A stretch of 64,000 nucleotides of DNA, taken from positions 117,300,437 to 117,364,436 of the forward strand of contig NC_134462.1 of the NCBI RefSeq assembly GCF_047948215.1. Direction: 5' to 3'. The translations under genes were made by a program, and so were the position numbers. A model generated the notes under the pieces. The model was given only the letters and a program-made list of their open reading frames with translations. It did no database searches and was not told where the DNA came from. Source of the stretch: Lycorma delicatula (taxonomy: Eukaryota > Arthropoda > Insecta > Hemiptera > Fulgoridae). Below are positions 10,777 to 23,342 of this stretch, piece by piece (position 1 is the stretch's first letter; each line of letters starts with the position of its first letter).

Positions 10777-11451
10777 TTACTGTGTCAATGGCCTTTGCAG
10801 GCTTGCCTTTGCCACCACTCGTTTTGTTGTTCCTCCCACACCATCACAGGCGTTTTTCCTATGGGATGATCCAAAGAAATGCCATTCGGCTTCAAGGTTT
10901 AAGCCTTTCTTTTGACTGCACATATTAGCAAAATTCTTTTTATCTCTATACTGAGTTGAAGCACTATCAGTAAAATAAATGAAATTTTTAATATTTCTGA
11001 CGTAATTCCTTGTTATGGTCTGTTAAAAGTTTTTGAAAGCAATGAAATGTTGCCGTATCGTGTTTCAAGTTAAAACAGATACTTTTAATAATTTTTACTT
11101 TTGCATAATTTTCCTTGAAATAGAACACCAAAGAGCAAACTGTAGCTTGGCTGTTGACCCAATGGAAGCTTTGTATTTCGTCTTGAACAAGAAATGAAAA
11201 GTTATGTGTAAAGTCTGCCAACACCAAACATTCTTCTTCACCGAATTCTGATTTTTCTTCTTGAAAAACTGAACTTGAGATTTTGATACGAAATGGTGAG
11301 TTTTCAGCTTTTCCAATTTTTCCACTAACGATTCGAAAAACACATCTTTGATCTGAAGAACAGTAATCAGCTCTGGCCTATCAACTGTTACCCACCGTTT
11401 GTACATTATTTTATCTGGCAACACATGCCTCAACCCTGGAAATGCCTTCAA
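10777..11451 (-). pseudogene. Pseudogene of a multicopy arthropod family (unnamed, probably transposon-derived)
   Basis: Three minus-strand segments read in order. The first, from 11451, contains MYKRWVTVDRPELITV. The second, from 11227, contains VLADFTHNFSFLVQDEIQSF and HWVNSQAT. The third, from about 11005 and after a frameshift, contains NFIYFTDSASTQYRDKKNF, then EWHFFGSSHRKNACDGVGG and TTKRVVAKASLQRP, and stops at 10777. I recognise the pattern DFxENYSxxxQDxxQxxHW...YFSDGxxxQYKN...WHFFxxSHGKxxCDGxGGTxKR from many uncharacterised invertebrate proteins. The function is not known to me. The acidic motifs followed by SH...CDG could be a nuclease-like core, which is speculation. Two frameshifts make this copy dead. 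Confidence 0.7.
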
Positions 11452-11499
11452 GCCCCTGTTGTAACATGAACACGCAGTTTAATGCTTCAAACTGTTTCA

Positions 11500-13590
11500 C
11501 CTGTAGTAATAAGTATAAAAATATTAGTGCCAAAAAGACAAGAAACTCCCTTGGAGCACTTATTTAGTGAGTCAAAATGGTGTCGCTTTTTACAGGTTTT
11601 TCATAACTTTGAGAGGTTATCATTTTTTTTTATTAGTACAATACACAAGAAACGTTTTTATTTGCCATAAAAATTTACAAAAACATTGCAGGTTTAAAAT
11701 TTGGGATTTTATCACCAGTACCATCAGAATTATTTGAAACCAAAATTTTAATTTAAAAAAAAATTATTTTTCAAAAATTCATAAAAGTTTAGGGGTAAGT
11801 ATATCACAATTAATATTATTTATGGTAAAACTACTAACATATACCCAGATATAAAAAAATAATTCAAACTGTGTATGCCATCCCTGCCTCTTGAAAAAAA
11901 TTACCTAAAGTGAAATTTCACCGTTTTTCATGTTTAAATTTATTGATAATTTTCTCATAGGAAAAGGAGAGATAGATAAATAAACCACTGAACCAGTCTT
12001 TTACCTTGAGAAAATATTATTAAACTGTTTTTTTTTTCATCCTTCCAGGATTAAAAGTTTTTTAGTTATGATTTTTTCCGTAAACCCTTACAATTACAAA
12101 AATAGGTGTGCGCACCGTAACAAAAGTGGCCACCATAGGTAAGCTGCTTAATAAAAAATTTAAGAAAAATAGTCTTAATGTCCTGATACATGTAGGAAAC
12201 AAGAGGGTAAGTTTCAATTTTTTTTTAATTGGTTAAGCAACTAGCTTATTAAGCTTATTATGTTTTCTTGGGATCCTTCAAATGAATTGACCCGATAATT
12301 ATTTCATAATTTATTAATGGTAACTATTAAAACTGCTTCTCGAGCTTATAACACGTAAAAAAATTTCCGAACAGTACTACAGCAGCAGATCACCTAAACA
12401 TTCCGTTTTTATGATTTTAAAATATTTAAAGACTAAGTTTTTTTTCATTCTTAATGGAATAATTATAATGTGGAATAGTCCAACGACGCATTCCACCTAT
12501 TTCAGGGTAATATTTCTAGAGAGCGAATGATTCAGATCCCTCTTAGGCACTGTGGTGTCATTCATTCTTTTTATTTATTGCATCTAGTCGTTCTTATAAC
12601 CGGATTTCTTATTACTGATAAATTCCGCATTCAACTGATTTCTCATTTCCACTTTTTAGTTTATCCATTCTAATAATTCCTTACACTATTAAAAACTGCA
12701 TCTCTGTTGCTACCTGGATCTGATTATTTATTTTAACATTCATTATTCACTGTTCAATGTTCTATAGTAACATTGAAACAGCTACTAAAATATTTAATTC
12801 AGAAGGCACCTACACGTTATTTCTTAAATAAATTATAGTTCTATATATGTAATGGAAGTTATTTATTTTATTTTTAATGTTCTTTTCGATCTTATAAGAA
12901 AAAATTTAGTCCAAATTGAGTTCTACGACTTCAAAATTCTGTTTCTGATTAATTTTTTTTTAACAAATCTCTCATTGCAAAATTCATCGTCTTTAATGTA
13001 ATAGCAGAAACTCTTCAGTCATATCTTTCAAAAACTATTATTAAATTTGCACAACAATAATTTGATTCGTTTTCATTCTTCAGTAAAAGAACCAGATTGT
13101 CACCGTATATGACGAAAAAAGTATAATTAAGGATATGTAAGAACTAAAGATAGGTTTAAAGATAAATTATAAAATTATCTTTAATAATAAATATCTTTAA
13201 ATTAATAATTCTAATTGCCACCAATAGGTGCTTTTTACGTTCGGGCAATTTTTTTTTTTTTAATGTTAGGGCAATTTACCTTCGAGGGTTATAAGATATA
13301 GTCTTCGGTATCATAAACTAAATAAGAACTTGACATTAAGAAGTTTAAAGAAATTACTTTATTCTAATAAAAAATACTATGCACCTGAATTTGTGCGGGT
13401 GCATAATAATAAAAAATAACAACTGTTATTCTAATAATTGTTATTTTCATTATTCTTAGTATACATTGATATGAAGACGCCAGAAAATAATAAAAGCAGT
13501 CATAAATTTCTTTATAACTGAATCTAATAACTTTTTTCATACTATTAAAGATTTCTTGTGTAGAACGTAAAACTTTAAAAGCTAGTTTAG
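11500..13590. other. AT-rich intergenic stretch
   Basis: No supported gene. A short GC-richer tract lies at 12480-12560. Nothing else is recognised. Confidence 0.4.
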
Positions 13591-13599
13591 TTGTTATTA

Positions 13600-13850
13600 A
13601 CTTTTAGTCAGCGATTTCATTTAAATAAGTCGAGAAAGCAAGAGGGAGAACGTTTCAGACGATGGATTGTACCTCCCCGTCTGGCATGTAGGCTTCTAGT
13701 TGATTTATGTGGAGATGGGCGCCTAAAGGCCGGTAAATCCGCGAACTGTCGCCTCACCCGACGCGTTGTAAAGCTGCGCTTCGAAAATCGACCTTTTACC
13801 ATACGATATGCTGTACCAGTTAACCGGCTAGAAGTTTTTGTTTAACAGAA
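13600..13850 (+). other. Uncharacterised GC-richer block with an 84-codon frame
   Basis: The plus-strand frame ends at 13845 and is arginine-rich (QEGERFRRWIVPPRLACRLL near its middle). No known motif is visible. A minus-strand frame covers the same bases, so the open frame may reflect composition rather than coding. It could be a host exon or a retroelement scrap. Confidence 0.25.
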
Positions 13851-15829
13851 GTGCTCTTGATGAATGAAGAACCGCTGAATCATGAAGTAAGGCTATTTCT
13901 AACCGCCCGCATAAAAATTTACTATTCCGCTTTTACAAGCAAGACATTAAAAATATAAAATAAAAATATTGCAAAGAAAAAAACAAAATAAAACAGGAAA
14001 CTGTCTGCGTTGTAATTCTTCCAGGCGTATCTTTGATGTTTTTAAATCTTCATAAAAAAAATCAGAACACGACAAAACAAGCTAACTTTATTGCGTATCG
14101 TTTTTCATTGCACCCAGATGGTATGTGATTTCTAACATCTTAACTAGTTGAATTTATTTTCACTTGTTCATAAAATGAGTGATATATATCACATTTATTA
14201 CCCGGCAACTTAATACTAACTAGCATATGAGAGTTGTTTTTTTTTCAGTTTTGCAAAATATATATTGTAAAACGAGCGATTGGAGAATAGGCCAGTAATA
14301 AGTAAATACAAAGATCTTAAGAAATTAATGCTTAATAAAATATTATAAATAAATTACATTTTTTAACCGAATGGATTTCTTTTTTATACGTAAAACATTA
14401 TTATTGTTTGGTAAATTTCTAATAATGCAGCAGTATTTGATATTAAATAATTGAAAACTGATGTGGGCTCACTCGTTTTCCCTTCATGAAAATCTAAAAT
14501 GATGAAATTTTAATTTAAAGAATTTCTTAGTAATTACAAAACAGGTCAGAATTTCTTTTTGTATTACTCGGAACGTCCAAAAATGCTTTAACAACAACAC
14601 ATTTAATTGAATTTTCTTAATCACTGGATACGATTAAATATTTATTTGTCAAAAGTACTATTCTTTATTATTTAAAAAAATTTTTAAATAAAAACGTGAA
14701 TTCACCTGTTTCAACTACATTTTCTTTACTGAGTTATCGATCGGATAACAGATTTATATTATACTTCGTTCTCTTCTGTCAAAATGTTAATCGTTTAACT
14801 TCAGCATATTTATTTAATTCTACATACTCAGTTGTCTGTTTCATATATTCCAATATTTATTTTCTTTTATAAATTTTCCCTTTTACCGGTTCTCAACAAC
14901 GGATTATCTAAATTTGAATGTCCTAACAAATAATTCACTAATTCATTCGATCGCTTTACGAAATTCTTTCAAAAATTTCTCTCCTCCTTTTTTATTTATA
15001 TTGAATTTTGTCTGATAAAATTTTGAATATACTTTATTTAGTAAATAAATATTTTATTACAATATGTTGAGGATGTGAGTATGTGATGTACTACCCACAC
15101 GCAAGTAGCGATAACCGGTCAATTTTGTTTCAAGCAGTGATTGAGATTGCGGTATACATTACGCGATTGTTACCGTCTTTTATCATTTTTTAGTAAAAAA
15201 CTTTGGATTTCAAATACCATTTAAACTTAAAATCTTCACATACTATTTTATTCCTGTGGTAATAACAGTTTTTTTTTAATTACTGGAAACGATTTGTTAA
15301 ATTTATTAAAAGAAACCGAAGCTATATATTTTGATTTTAAAATATAAGAATCCTGATAAAAATATATGTTGTTTAAAAACTCTTTGATAACCAGAAAATT
15401 ATTGGTTAAATTCACCCAATTGGGTTGATAGAATGAAAAATTTTTAGTTCTCAAAAATAATGACAGGAATGATTTTTTTGTGCATTTTCCACTCTTGTTT
15501 TTTGTATTTAAAGTAAAGCCAAGCTAAATTGCAATCAAACAATTAGTCATTTCTTTTATTTTAAACAGTTTTTTAATAAAAATTAAAAAAAAAAATTAAT
15601 GAAAATGTTCTTAAAATGTAAACGTTTAAGTATTTTCTAACAATCTGAAATTTTTGCAAAATACATCAAAGAGATGAAAATAAAAATTGAAGAATTAGAA
15701 AAATCTACAAACAAGAATAGTTGAAAAAACGTCATACGAAAAAAAATGTGTTTCTAATATAAAATGTAGAAGATAAACGATGAAAAGTGTAAACATTTAG
15801 GTGAATGTAATACCCCGAATATTTAAAAA
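13851..15829. other. AT-rich intergenic stretch
   Basis: No supported feature. Confidence 0.4.
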
Positions 15830-16500
15830 AAAAGAGGAAATAAAAGCCAGAACACTAAAAATGGTTACTCTTACAATAAAAATTTACAATAAAAAATCCA
15901 AGATCCAAGAACGTTAGAACGCTATAAAACAGTAGTTTTACCGGAAGCGTTTTAAGTGTGGAAGGCCTACAGAATTTCTCAGGAAAACATTTAATAAAAA
16001 AGTTGGATGGTTAGAAAAATTCACGGCCCAGAATTCAAAGATAAATTATAAAGTAGAAAAATCAAAAGAAATTTATTAAAATTTTGAAAAAATATAGATC
16101 GTACAATAAAGAAAAAAAAACACTGAAATGTTATGGCCACTTATGTAGATTGGATGAAAGTATATTAACAAAACAAATATTTTGCTTTGTAAAAAAAGTC
16201 AAAATCAAAATAAAATAGTTTAAAAAAATGAAAAAGATCTAAAATTATTAAATATTTTCAATGAAATAATTTTTGACAAACAATCCTTGTGAATGAAACG
16301 ACTAGCACTAGATAGGGAATCTTGGAGAGCTGCATCAAACCAGTCAAATGACTGAAGACAAAAAAAAAAAAAAAAAAAATCCTTGTGAAAATTTATGGAT
16401 GAATCTAAATTTCCAGAGAAACAGTAAGAATGGAGAATGGAGAGAAAAGTTAAGGAAAAGAATGAAAAAAAATTTGAAAGAAAAAATATTTGATGTTTCT
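15830..16500 (+). pseudogene. Decayed LINE ORF2 C-terminus (RTE/Jockey-like)
   Basis: The thumb and C-terminal tail of a reverse transcriptase can be read across several frames. ERYKTVVLPEA appears near 15910 (compare Y(K)TVxxPxxxYG), then VRKIHGPEFKDKL near 16010 (compare LRKIxGPxxxxG). KCYGHLCRLDESILTKQIF near 16130 matches the frequent FxGHVxRMDxxRLxKxIF stretch. There are many stops and frameshifts. A short foreign LINE tail with poly(A) is inserted at 16294-16379, and the host copy appears to continue beyond it. The RT palm is missing, so the element is 5'-truncated. Confidence 0.65.
16294..16379 (+). mobile_element. Minimal LINE 3' tail insertion with poly(A), flanked by a target-site duplication
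   Basis: A segment of about 66 bp (GCACTAGATAGGGAATCTTG through CAAATGACTGAAGAC) ends in 20 A residues. It encodes the LINE C-terminal signature LDRESWRAA. The word AATCCTTGTGAA occurs immediately before it (16282-16293) and again immediately after the poly(A) (16378-16389), which is the signature of target-primed reverse transcription with extreme 5' truncation. Confidence 0.8.
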
Positions 16501-17106
16501 TAGGAGATCTGTACGCAAGAAACAAATGAAATGGGATAGGTTAACGGAAAATTGGTTAGGGTAATATAAAATAATATCGCATTTGAATTTTTACCGTTAT
16601 TATAAAGAAGTTGTTGAGCTCTAATTTCAACGGTAAAATATAGCGTGACTAGTTTACACAGTAAAATACACGGAAGATAATTTTTATTTATTATAATCAT
16701 TATTTTTAAATGAATAACGCGTTTTTGAAGTACCTCCATTATCAGTTCCTTTCTTAAGTAATACATATAATTCAGAAAATTGAGTGTCTTATGAATATAA
16801 ATAAGACACCAACTTTATAAATAAAAAAAGTAAATATAAAAAGCCTTATTACCATTTTTAAGTATCCGATGTAATTGCGTTTCATTTACTAGTATTTATT
16901 ATAAGTCTGGCCAGTATAATAAACTTTAAATACCCTTTTTCTAATAATTTATACTAAGGATTCTCCAAACATCTGTTAATAAATTAATTCACCACATTTG
17001 TTTCTGGATTTCTTAATCTATTATAGTGTCTTTTCTTTCAGTATATTCAAAAAGTTGTAAGATAGTCAATAACAAATTTTCTAAATTGTGTAATCTTCAT
17101 AAAATA
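16501..17106. other. AT-rich intergenic stretch
   Basis: No supported feature. Confidence 0.4.
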
Positions 17107-17158
17107 AAAAAATCTGATGTGGAACACCACATTCCTTCCTTTTACGCCTATTAAATTA
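17107..17158 (-). repeat. Terminal fragment of the 44.5/51.7/57.9 kb repeat family (copy D)
   Basis: AAAAATCTGATGTGGAACAC, then CACATTCCTTCC and TTTTACGCCTATTAAATT, matches the end of copy C (57853 onward) with a few changes. Only about 50 bp of the terminus is present. Confidence 0.6.
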
Positions 17159-17159
17159 G

Positions 17160-18599
17160 GCCGGTTTGATTGATAAGAAGCGGCCTGTACATCCACGATT
17201 AGTTTCACGGGAAGAATTGCTCACTGATTCAGAATGTATATAAAAATACTAATTGTAAATTACCTACATCATTAGCACAGCTAAATCATGAGAATATCAC
17301 TTATGACAATAAAATGAAGAGCGGTTGAAAGAATAGGTATTTAAGAGGAACAGTTTACCAAAGAAATATTGGGAAATGAGAAAAACTACCTAATTTAAAG
17401 GAATTCCTTTAAAGCAGTAGTATTCATTCCCTTCCATAATTTATTGGAAGATTTCAGTATATTACTCAGGATAGGAGAAGTGAATTTGACATTTGATCTA
17501 ATTCAAAATCATGTGATGAATAAAATTACCGATTGAAATATAAACAGTTCATCTAAGTACGAGTATAAATCAATGATAAAAAACTCAAAGGTTTTTTTTT
17601 ATAAAAAAAAAATCGCTGAAGAAATGTTCTGATAATTAGATTGCTTTTCAGCCAGAAATATCAACAGCCGCCAGGATCTGTAAAATTAAAATCAATAACA
17701 TTTTTCAAACGAATACTCTTCTCAGCTATTATTTTAATTTTATTAAAATTATAATTTTTTTAATCTTAATTAAAACCTGATGATATCATACTCGCTCTTT
17801 AAATAGCATTCAAAACGGTTAATTGTAATATACCTCTTATAATCTAATAGTGTTTCATTACTGATCTCTCCCTTCCGAAATTTCCCAGAGTTACAATAAT
17901 ATATGTAATCTTTTCAAGTACAGAAACGTGTGAAAGCAGTTGCACAAACTGGCCGTATTCACATAATAAACACTAGTTATATTATAGATATGTTATTTTT
18001 ATTTCAATACAATGGATTTTTGTTTTATATGTTCTATGTATTTTTTTTTCTAATTTACATAAAGAAGAAATTAAAGATTATTTTACGAGTAAAACTATCA
18101 GTATATAGACTACATAAGACAGAAGAATACTGTTCAGAATTTAAACGTAACATTCTGTAGCGCTAAGAAAAAAAACTAGAACTGTTAGGTTAGCTATAAT
18201 TAAATATCTCCGTATAACTCCAGTATAATAGAAAATTGAGTTACTCGTCTCATGGCGTTGTATATCATGTACTTTATCTTTTGCTCAGGCTATATGGTAT
18301 ATTACTCTACCCATAAACAGACACTTACAATATAACCTTGATACTAACACTTACTAAAACACCGCGCAATAAAATTTTCCAACACAATTAGTCTTACTAT
18401 TACGATATATATTATGTTCCCAGCTGAAGAATAAAACAAGTTATTTTCTGTACTCCTTAGAAATTATATTTGTTCAAATGCGATTCGGTTAAAAACATAT
18501 ATTTTTAAAAATTATATTCATTAAATTTTGATTTACGAATGTTTTATTGTACACCAAATCCTTTTATTTTTAAAAATCAGTTATAATTTTACGATTATA
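17160..18599. other. AT-rich intergenic stretch
   Basis: No supported gene. A 76-codon frame at 17930-18160 has low-complexity hydrophobic content and no motif. Confidence 0.4.
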
Positions 18600-19800
18600 A
18601 AAATCATTTATTTTATATCTTAAAAATTATCAAACCCTTTTATGTAAAAGGGTTAAAGGTTGATGACATTTTAATTATTTATAATCAGAATATTGATAAT
18701 GACACAAATATAATTTTTAATAAGATTAACTCGCTAAATCGCAACATTAATTCCACGATAAATCATGAAACTAATAATAATAGCAATAACTATTTAGACA
18801 TGACTATTGAAAAAAATTTAATATTAGTTTAGAGATCGAAATATATAGAAAACCGACTTAACAAAACATTGTAGTACATGCTAAATCATCTCATCCATGG
18901 TACTAAAAAATGGTAGCTTTCAATTCTTTAATTTACAGTCGCTAAATATCTTAAACACAACAATTTAAAACTAAACTCTGAAATAACAATTGTAAAGAAT
19001 ATATTATTATTGTATGGCTACAATGAAGAACTCATCGATAAATTATATTTTAAATGCAAAAATAAAGTTTATATAAAAGACAACATAAAAATATTACATA
19101 ACGATTCAGCAAAATCTTATAGAATTTAACCCATTTTATAGATATTTATATAAAATATATAAAACTTACAATCTGAAAACAACATACATCAATAACAACA
19201 AAATAATAAATTTTATAAACTAACGATCCTACTAAAATAACAAATTCCAGCAATATAAATATCTTAGATACAGGAGTCTATGAAATCTGCCATCTAGAAT
19301 ATATAGATATGACCAACCGTTCTTTTTCTATTAGAGCTAAGGAACATATTAATTATATAAAAAAAGGCTATTTAGACAAATTCAATTAAAGTAAACATAT
19401 ATTACAAAATACACATAATTACAATCCTGACAATTTTATTAAAATATTAGATATTTCTAACGTTTTTATAAAATTAACATTCTCGAAAAATTTTATAATA
19501 TATATTATTATAACAATAAATTAATCAACTAACAAACCAATTTTAAAGACGATATTTTATTTCAACAAATAATAATTAACAAGATACTTAACCTGATTAT
19601 TTTCCTCCAAACATTAACATTCATAACAACTGCGACTTACCTAACGGACGTAATTACCTTTATACATTGACGACCGGATGTTATGATTTTAATATTTTAT
19701 AACTTTTTAATTCACATATTTTAATTTAAACGTTCTTAAATTGAAACAAAACTTATCTCCAGTAGATGGACGAATGACCGAAAGTACGAAATATAAACAA
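18600..19800 (+). mobile_element. Penelope-like element 1, 5'-truncated (RT end plus GIY-YIG)
   Basis: Penelope-like elements encode a reverse transcriptase followed by a GIY-YIG endonuclease. Near 18659 the frame reads VDDILIIYNQNIDNDTN, the YVDD catalytic region (first residue changed). NNYLDMTIEKNL follows near 18795, matching (L)NFLDLTI, and then a YRKPT-like stretch near 18845. The endonuclease half appears near 19270 as TGVYEICHLEYIDMTNRSFS and IRAKEHINYIKKG. GVY stands for GIY, and YID stands for YIG with the glycine lost. Many stops and frameshifts are present. A structured motif at 19755-19792 resembles those beside the second element. The RT fingers and palm start are absent. Confidence 0.75.
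19755..19792 (+). ncRNA. Structured motif 3' of Penelope-like element 1 (ribozyme-like candidate)
   Basis: CTCCAGTAGATGGAC, then the loop GAAT, then GACCGAAAGTACG. The inner arms GGAC/GACC only partly pair, with damage. The words AGATG and CGAAAGTAC recur in the motif next to element 2, where the stems are different bases but pair well. Hammerhead ribozymes are known in Penelope-like elements. The core here is similar but not a canonical match in my reading. Confidence 0.4.
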
Positions 19801-19843
19801 ATTGTTGATAAGGTTGATTTTCATTTTATTTTTATATAACTAC

Positions 19844-19863
19844 CTGTTGGTATATACCAACAG
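19844..19863. repeat. 20-bp perfect palindrome
   Basis: CTGTTGGTATATACCAACAG is a perfect self-complement. It lies about 50 bp beyond the structured motif of Penelope-like element 1 and may mark that element's end or be chance. Confidence 0.5.
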
Positions 19864-19864
19864 T

Positions 19865-22800
19865 GCCAACTGGAAAAATTTTATTTTATTTTACATTTTA
19901 AAAAAAATAACCTACAAGTAATATTTTGTTATGGTAAACGTATATTTTTATTTTCAAATAATGTATCTTTAAACATTCATTATACCTTTTTAGCGGAATA
20001 TACTGTAAAAATATATTTCGTTATTTAAATACCGATTTAATTTGCCGTCCTTATTTAAAAGTAAAAGTTTTTATAAAATCATCACAATATGAAAAATTAA
20101 CCTTTCTTAAAAAAAAAAATTGTTTCGGGAAAGATTTCAAAATTTTTTCTTAAGAATTTTTGAAGTAACGCGTAATTCTATGTGTTAGATTTGAGTTGTT
20201 GTAATTTATAGCTAATCCTAAAATCCATAATCACTTTATATGTTAGAATAATGAGGTAGGAGAATCTTTATTCCGATCTGTTTCTCGGACCTTATATTTT
20301 TGTAAAAAAAATTGTTCCTTTCACTAGGTTCTACACAACTCCAAAGCAGTAAAAAAGATTTGATGCCAAAATACAAGATTAATAACATTATTGAGTCTCA
20401 AATTGTGTATCTTTGTGTCGTATTTATTTACTCGTTTTCTGTCTTTGTAAAATTTCATTAAACTAACTTAAAAAGTTGATCTGTGAGATCAATCTGCTGA
20501 AAGGCGTTTGACTTGAATACATATTGAAGTTTATGTAGTGGGATTTAAGTTAATTTATGGAAGGTGATGCGCTATGATAAATTTCACTTAACAAATAGTA
20601 GCATAACAAATTATCACATACAATGTTACTTTGTACGATATACCCTTAAACAGCCGAAAAATTGCAGCAAGATGAGAAGATGAGTTATTTACACTTCTTT
20701 AATTCATTTTTTCATTAATAAAAATTTTACGTTGTAATCCTTGTTCGATGCTTTGTTTCTCGCAACGCAGGAATTTAAAATGTTTCCCTAAATTCGGTTA
20801 ACAATGTGAAACTTTTTATAATAAGTACAAACATTTGATGGTGTGGTTGAGCGATTAATCTTTATTAGTCTTTAACAAGAAAATCATTTTTTAAATAAAG
20901 TTTTTACGTAAATATAATTTACAAAAATATTTAATGAAACATTATAATTTTCAAAAATTATTCTGTCTAAGTTATATTACAAGGTTATAACGACGAGAAA
21001 ACTACAGTCGAAGATCTAGATACCCAGCATGAATTTCCATTTTCTTCTTTTTGTTGTTGAAAGTTTAACCTAAAACAGATAATTTTATGTACAAGGTGAT
21101 AGAATCCAAAGACGGAATAACGTATGTGAAACTGTTACGTTATTTTATTCGATAAAAGATTTTGTTTCGCCGTTCACAAATTGGTGATCACTTTATATGA
21201 TATGCAACCAATGTATACAACTAATTTCATAGGATAATCTTTTCCCGTAAATTTAATAGAATTTGTACGACTATGATCAAAATTACGAGCAGTAGAAACG
21301 TAGAATATTATTCTTTAGTACTGATTCATAGCATCAGTTTACGCTCAAACCTGTCTTATGAATAGGGTAACTAGTTATCCCGATTTGACGTTTTTCTACT
21401 TTTATGCTTAATTCGCCACATAAGCGCAACGCTTAAGAATAAATGTATGGAATGAACATTATTTAACGTATAGTAAATGATCGCGATTATAATTCAGGAC
21501 ATTCCAGATAAAACCAGACGATATCATGGAGTTCAGCAGATTTCTCGTTTTTATATTTTCTTCTTATTTAACATCAATATAAAAACGATATTTTTCAACG
21601 AAAACGGTTGGATGAGAAAAGAAGTATCGTAGTGAAGATGTTGAATTACTTTATTGTAATTTAGTTAAAAATCGTAAAATATTAAATTCAATTAAACGAA
21701 ATTCTAAATTCACGATTACTTTGAAAAGAATTATATCGTTAACTTATATTGCGAAAATTAAATAATTATTCCATAAATTTCTTTATAATAAATTTTACTT
21801 GCCCAATAGAAACTCAACAAGTCAACGATCACAAACGTGATGTACTGTGAGAACATTAATCGGTTATTTGCGATGTCATACTGACCACAGGTATCTCAAT
21901 TTAGAAAACCTTACGTAATTTTATTTTTTCACTGAAAAGTCTCTACAAAAACTTATATTTATAAAACTTTATAACGTATTTTGGGAATATTATTTCAGTA
22001 AATCCTATGAATATCAAAAAATAATTTGTTAAGGAAATACAAAACACTGATCTCGTAGCTAAATAAGCTGACTTTTGTTTAGTAATTACTTAAAAAGAAC
22101 GCACGATCTAAGAAAAAAGTTTGAAAAATAATTCGCGATAGAAAATTTAAATTGTGCATTTAGAATAGTTTAATAGAATTTGAATACATGACTGTTCTTT
22201 ATTGCGATCTAGAAGGATTATATTAAACAAACAGGATTCAGAATTGAAACCCTCGGTACCCTAATATTTTTTATTTTTATTTTTTAACACAATTTCTAAT
22301 TTATCTGAAGTAATTGATTTTATGAGCAACAAATAGGACCATACAATTAGTGCTTAAAACGAAAATGTTTTCATCCATGTTTTGAGGAATTTTTCGTTAT
22401 TCAATTCGGTACTGAAGTTTTATCAAAATATTCGTTTCTCGAATATCGGTCACTCAGTTTATTAAAACAGTTGTGTATCTCAAGCCATTTTAAAAGTTTT
22501 ATAAAATTGCTTTGTATTTATAAAATACAACGGGCTCATATAATAATCAATGAAATAAAGCATTTTATGGCTTTGTTCTGTGTAATTTAATAATGGTCTA
22601 AGATTACGGTTATCAGAAAACCGCTAGTAATCAAGAAGCAAGGTACTTTGATTTTAATTTCTATTTTTCATTTTAATGTTGACTTCAAATCAATGTAAAA
22701 GCTAGATATCAACATAAATATGTTGGAATATTATAGAATTCATCAAAACTGTGAATTATATATATATATATATATAAAACGGTGTAATTTTTTTCAGACA

Positions 22801-23048
22801 AAGTACTTAAAAAGCTAGATTTTGATGTACAAACTTCCAAATCACCATTAATGTACGCGTAGCAGTGTTATCAGTTTATATGTAAATATGAGATATATAT
22901 GCCAACAATTTTTAAAACATGAAATTCTTTGATAGATTTTAATTGAACAATAATAGTATCCCACATTATAAAAATAAAGTGGTGAAATACGATGACAATA
23001 ACTAAACAATAGGCGTTCGGAAACTTGAAACAGATATCGCGTTTATAA
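19865..23048. other. AT-rich intergenic stretch
   Basis: About 3 kb with no supported gene. A short TA microsatellite lies at about 22757-22776. Nothing else is recognised. Confidence 0.4.
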
Positions 23049-23342
23049 CCCACCGGGTTGGTCTAGTGGTGAACGCGTCTCCTAAATCAGTTGATTTGGA
23101 AGTCGAGAGTTCCAGCGTTCAAGTCCTTCTAAAGGCAATTACTTTTATACGGATTTGAATAATAGATCGTAGATACCGGTGTTCTTTGGTGATTGGGTTT
23201 CAATTAACCACACATCTGAGGAATGGTTGAACTGAGACTGTACAAGACTACCCTTAATTTACACTCATACATATCGTCCTCATTCATCCTCTGAAGTAAT
23301 ATCTGAATGATAATTCCCGGAGGCTAAACAGGAAAAAGGAAA
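23049..23342 (+). mobile_element. tRNA-derived SINE, family 1 (nearly complete)
   Basis: The head carries an RNA polymerase III A box, TGGTCTAGTGG (23059-23069), and a B box, GTTCAAGTCC (23117-23126), with tRNA-like spacing. A body without coding capacity follows. The tail CCTCTGAAGTAATATCTGAA ... CCGGAGGCTAAACAGG is shared in wording with the SINE at 38.8 kb, which has a different head. Imperfectly matching flanks ATATCGCGTTTATAA (left) and ACATCGCGATTACAC (right) could be a decayed target duplication. It is not a tRNA gene because the body runs on for 200 bp and the acceptor stem is not closed. Confidence 0.8.

Noticed and set aside
23049..23130. Possible tRNA gene with A and B boxes
   Set aside because: The acceptor stem does not close and the transcript-like unit continues for about 290 bp, which is the SINE layout.
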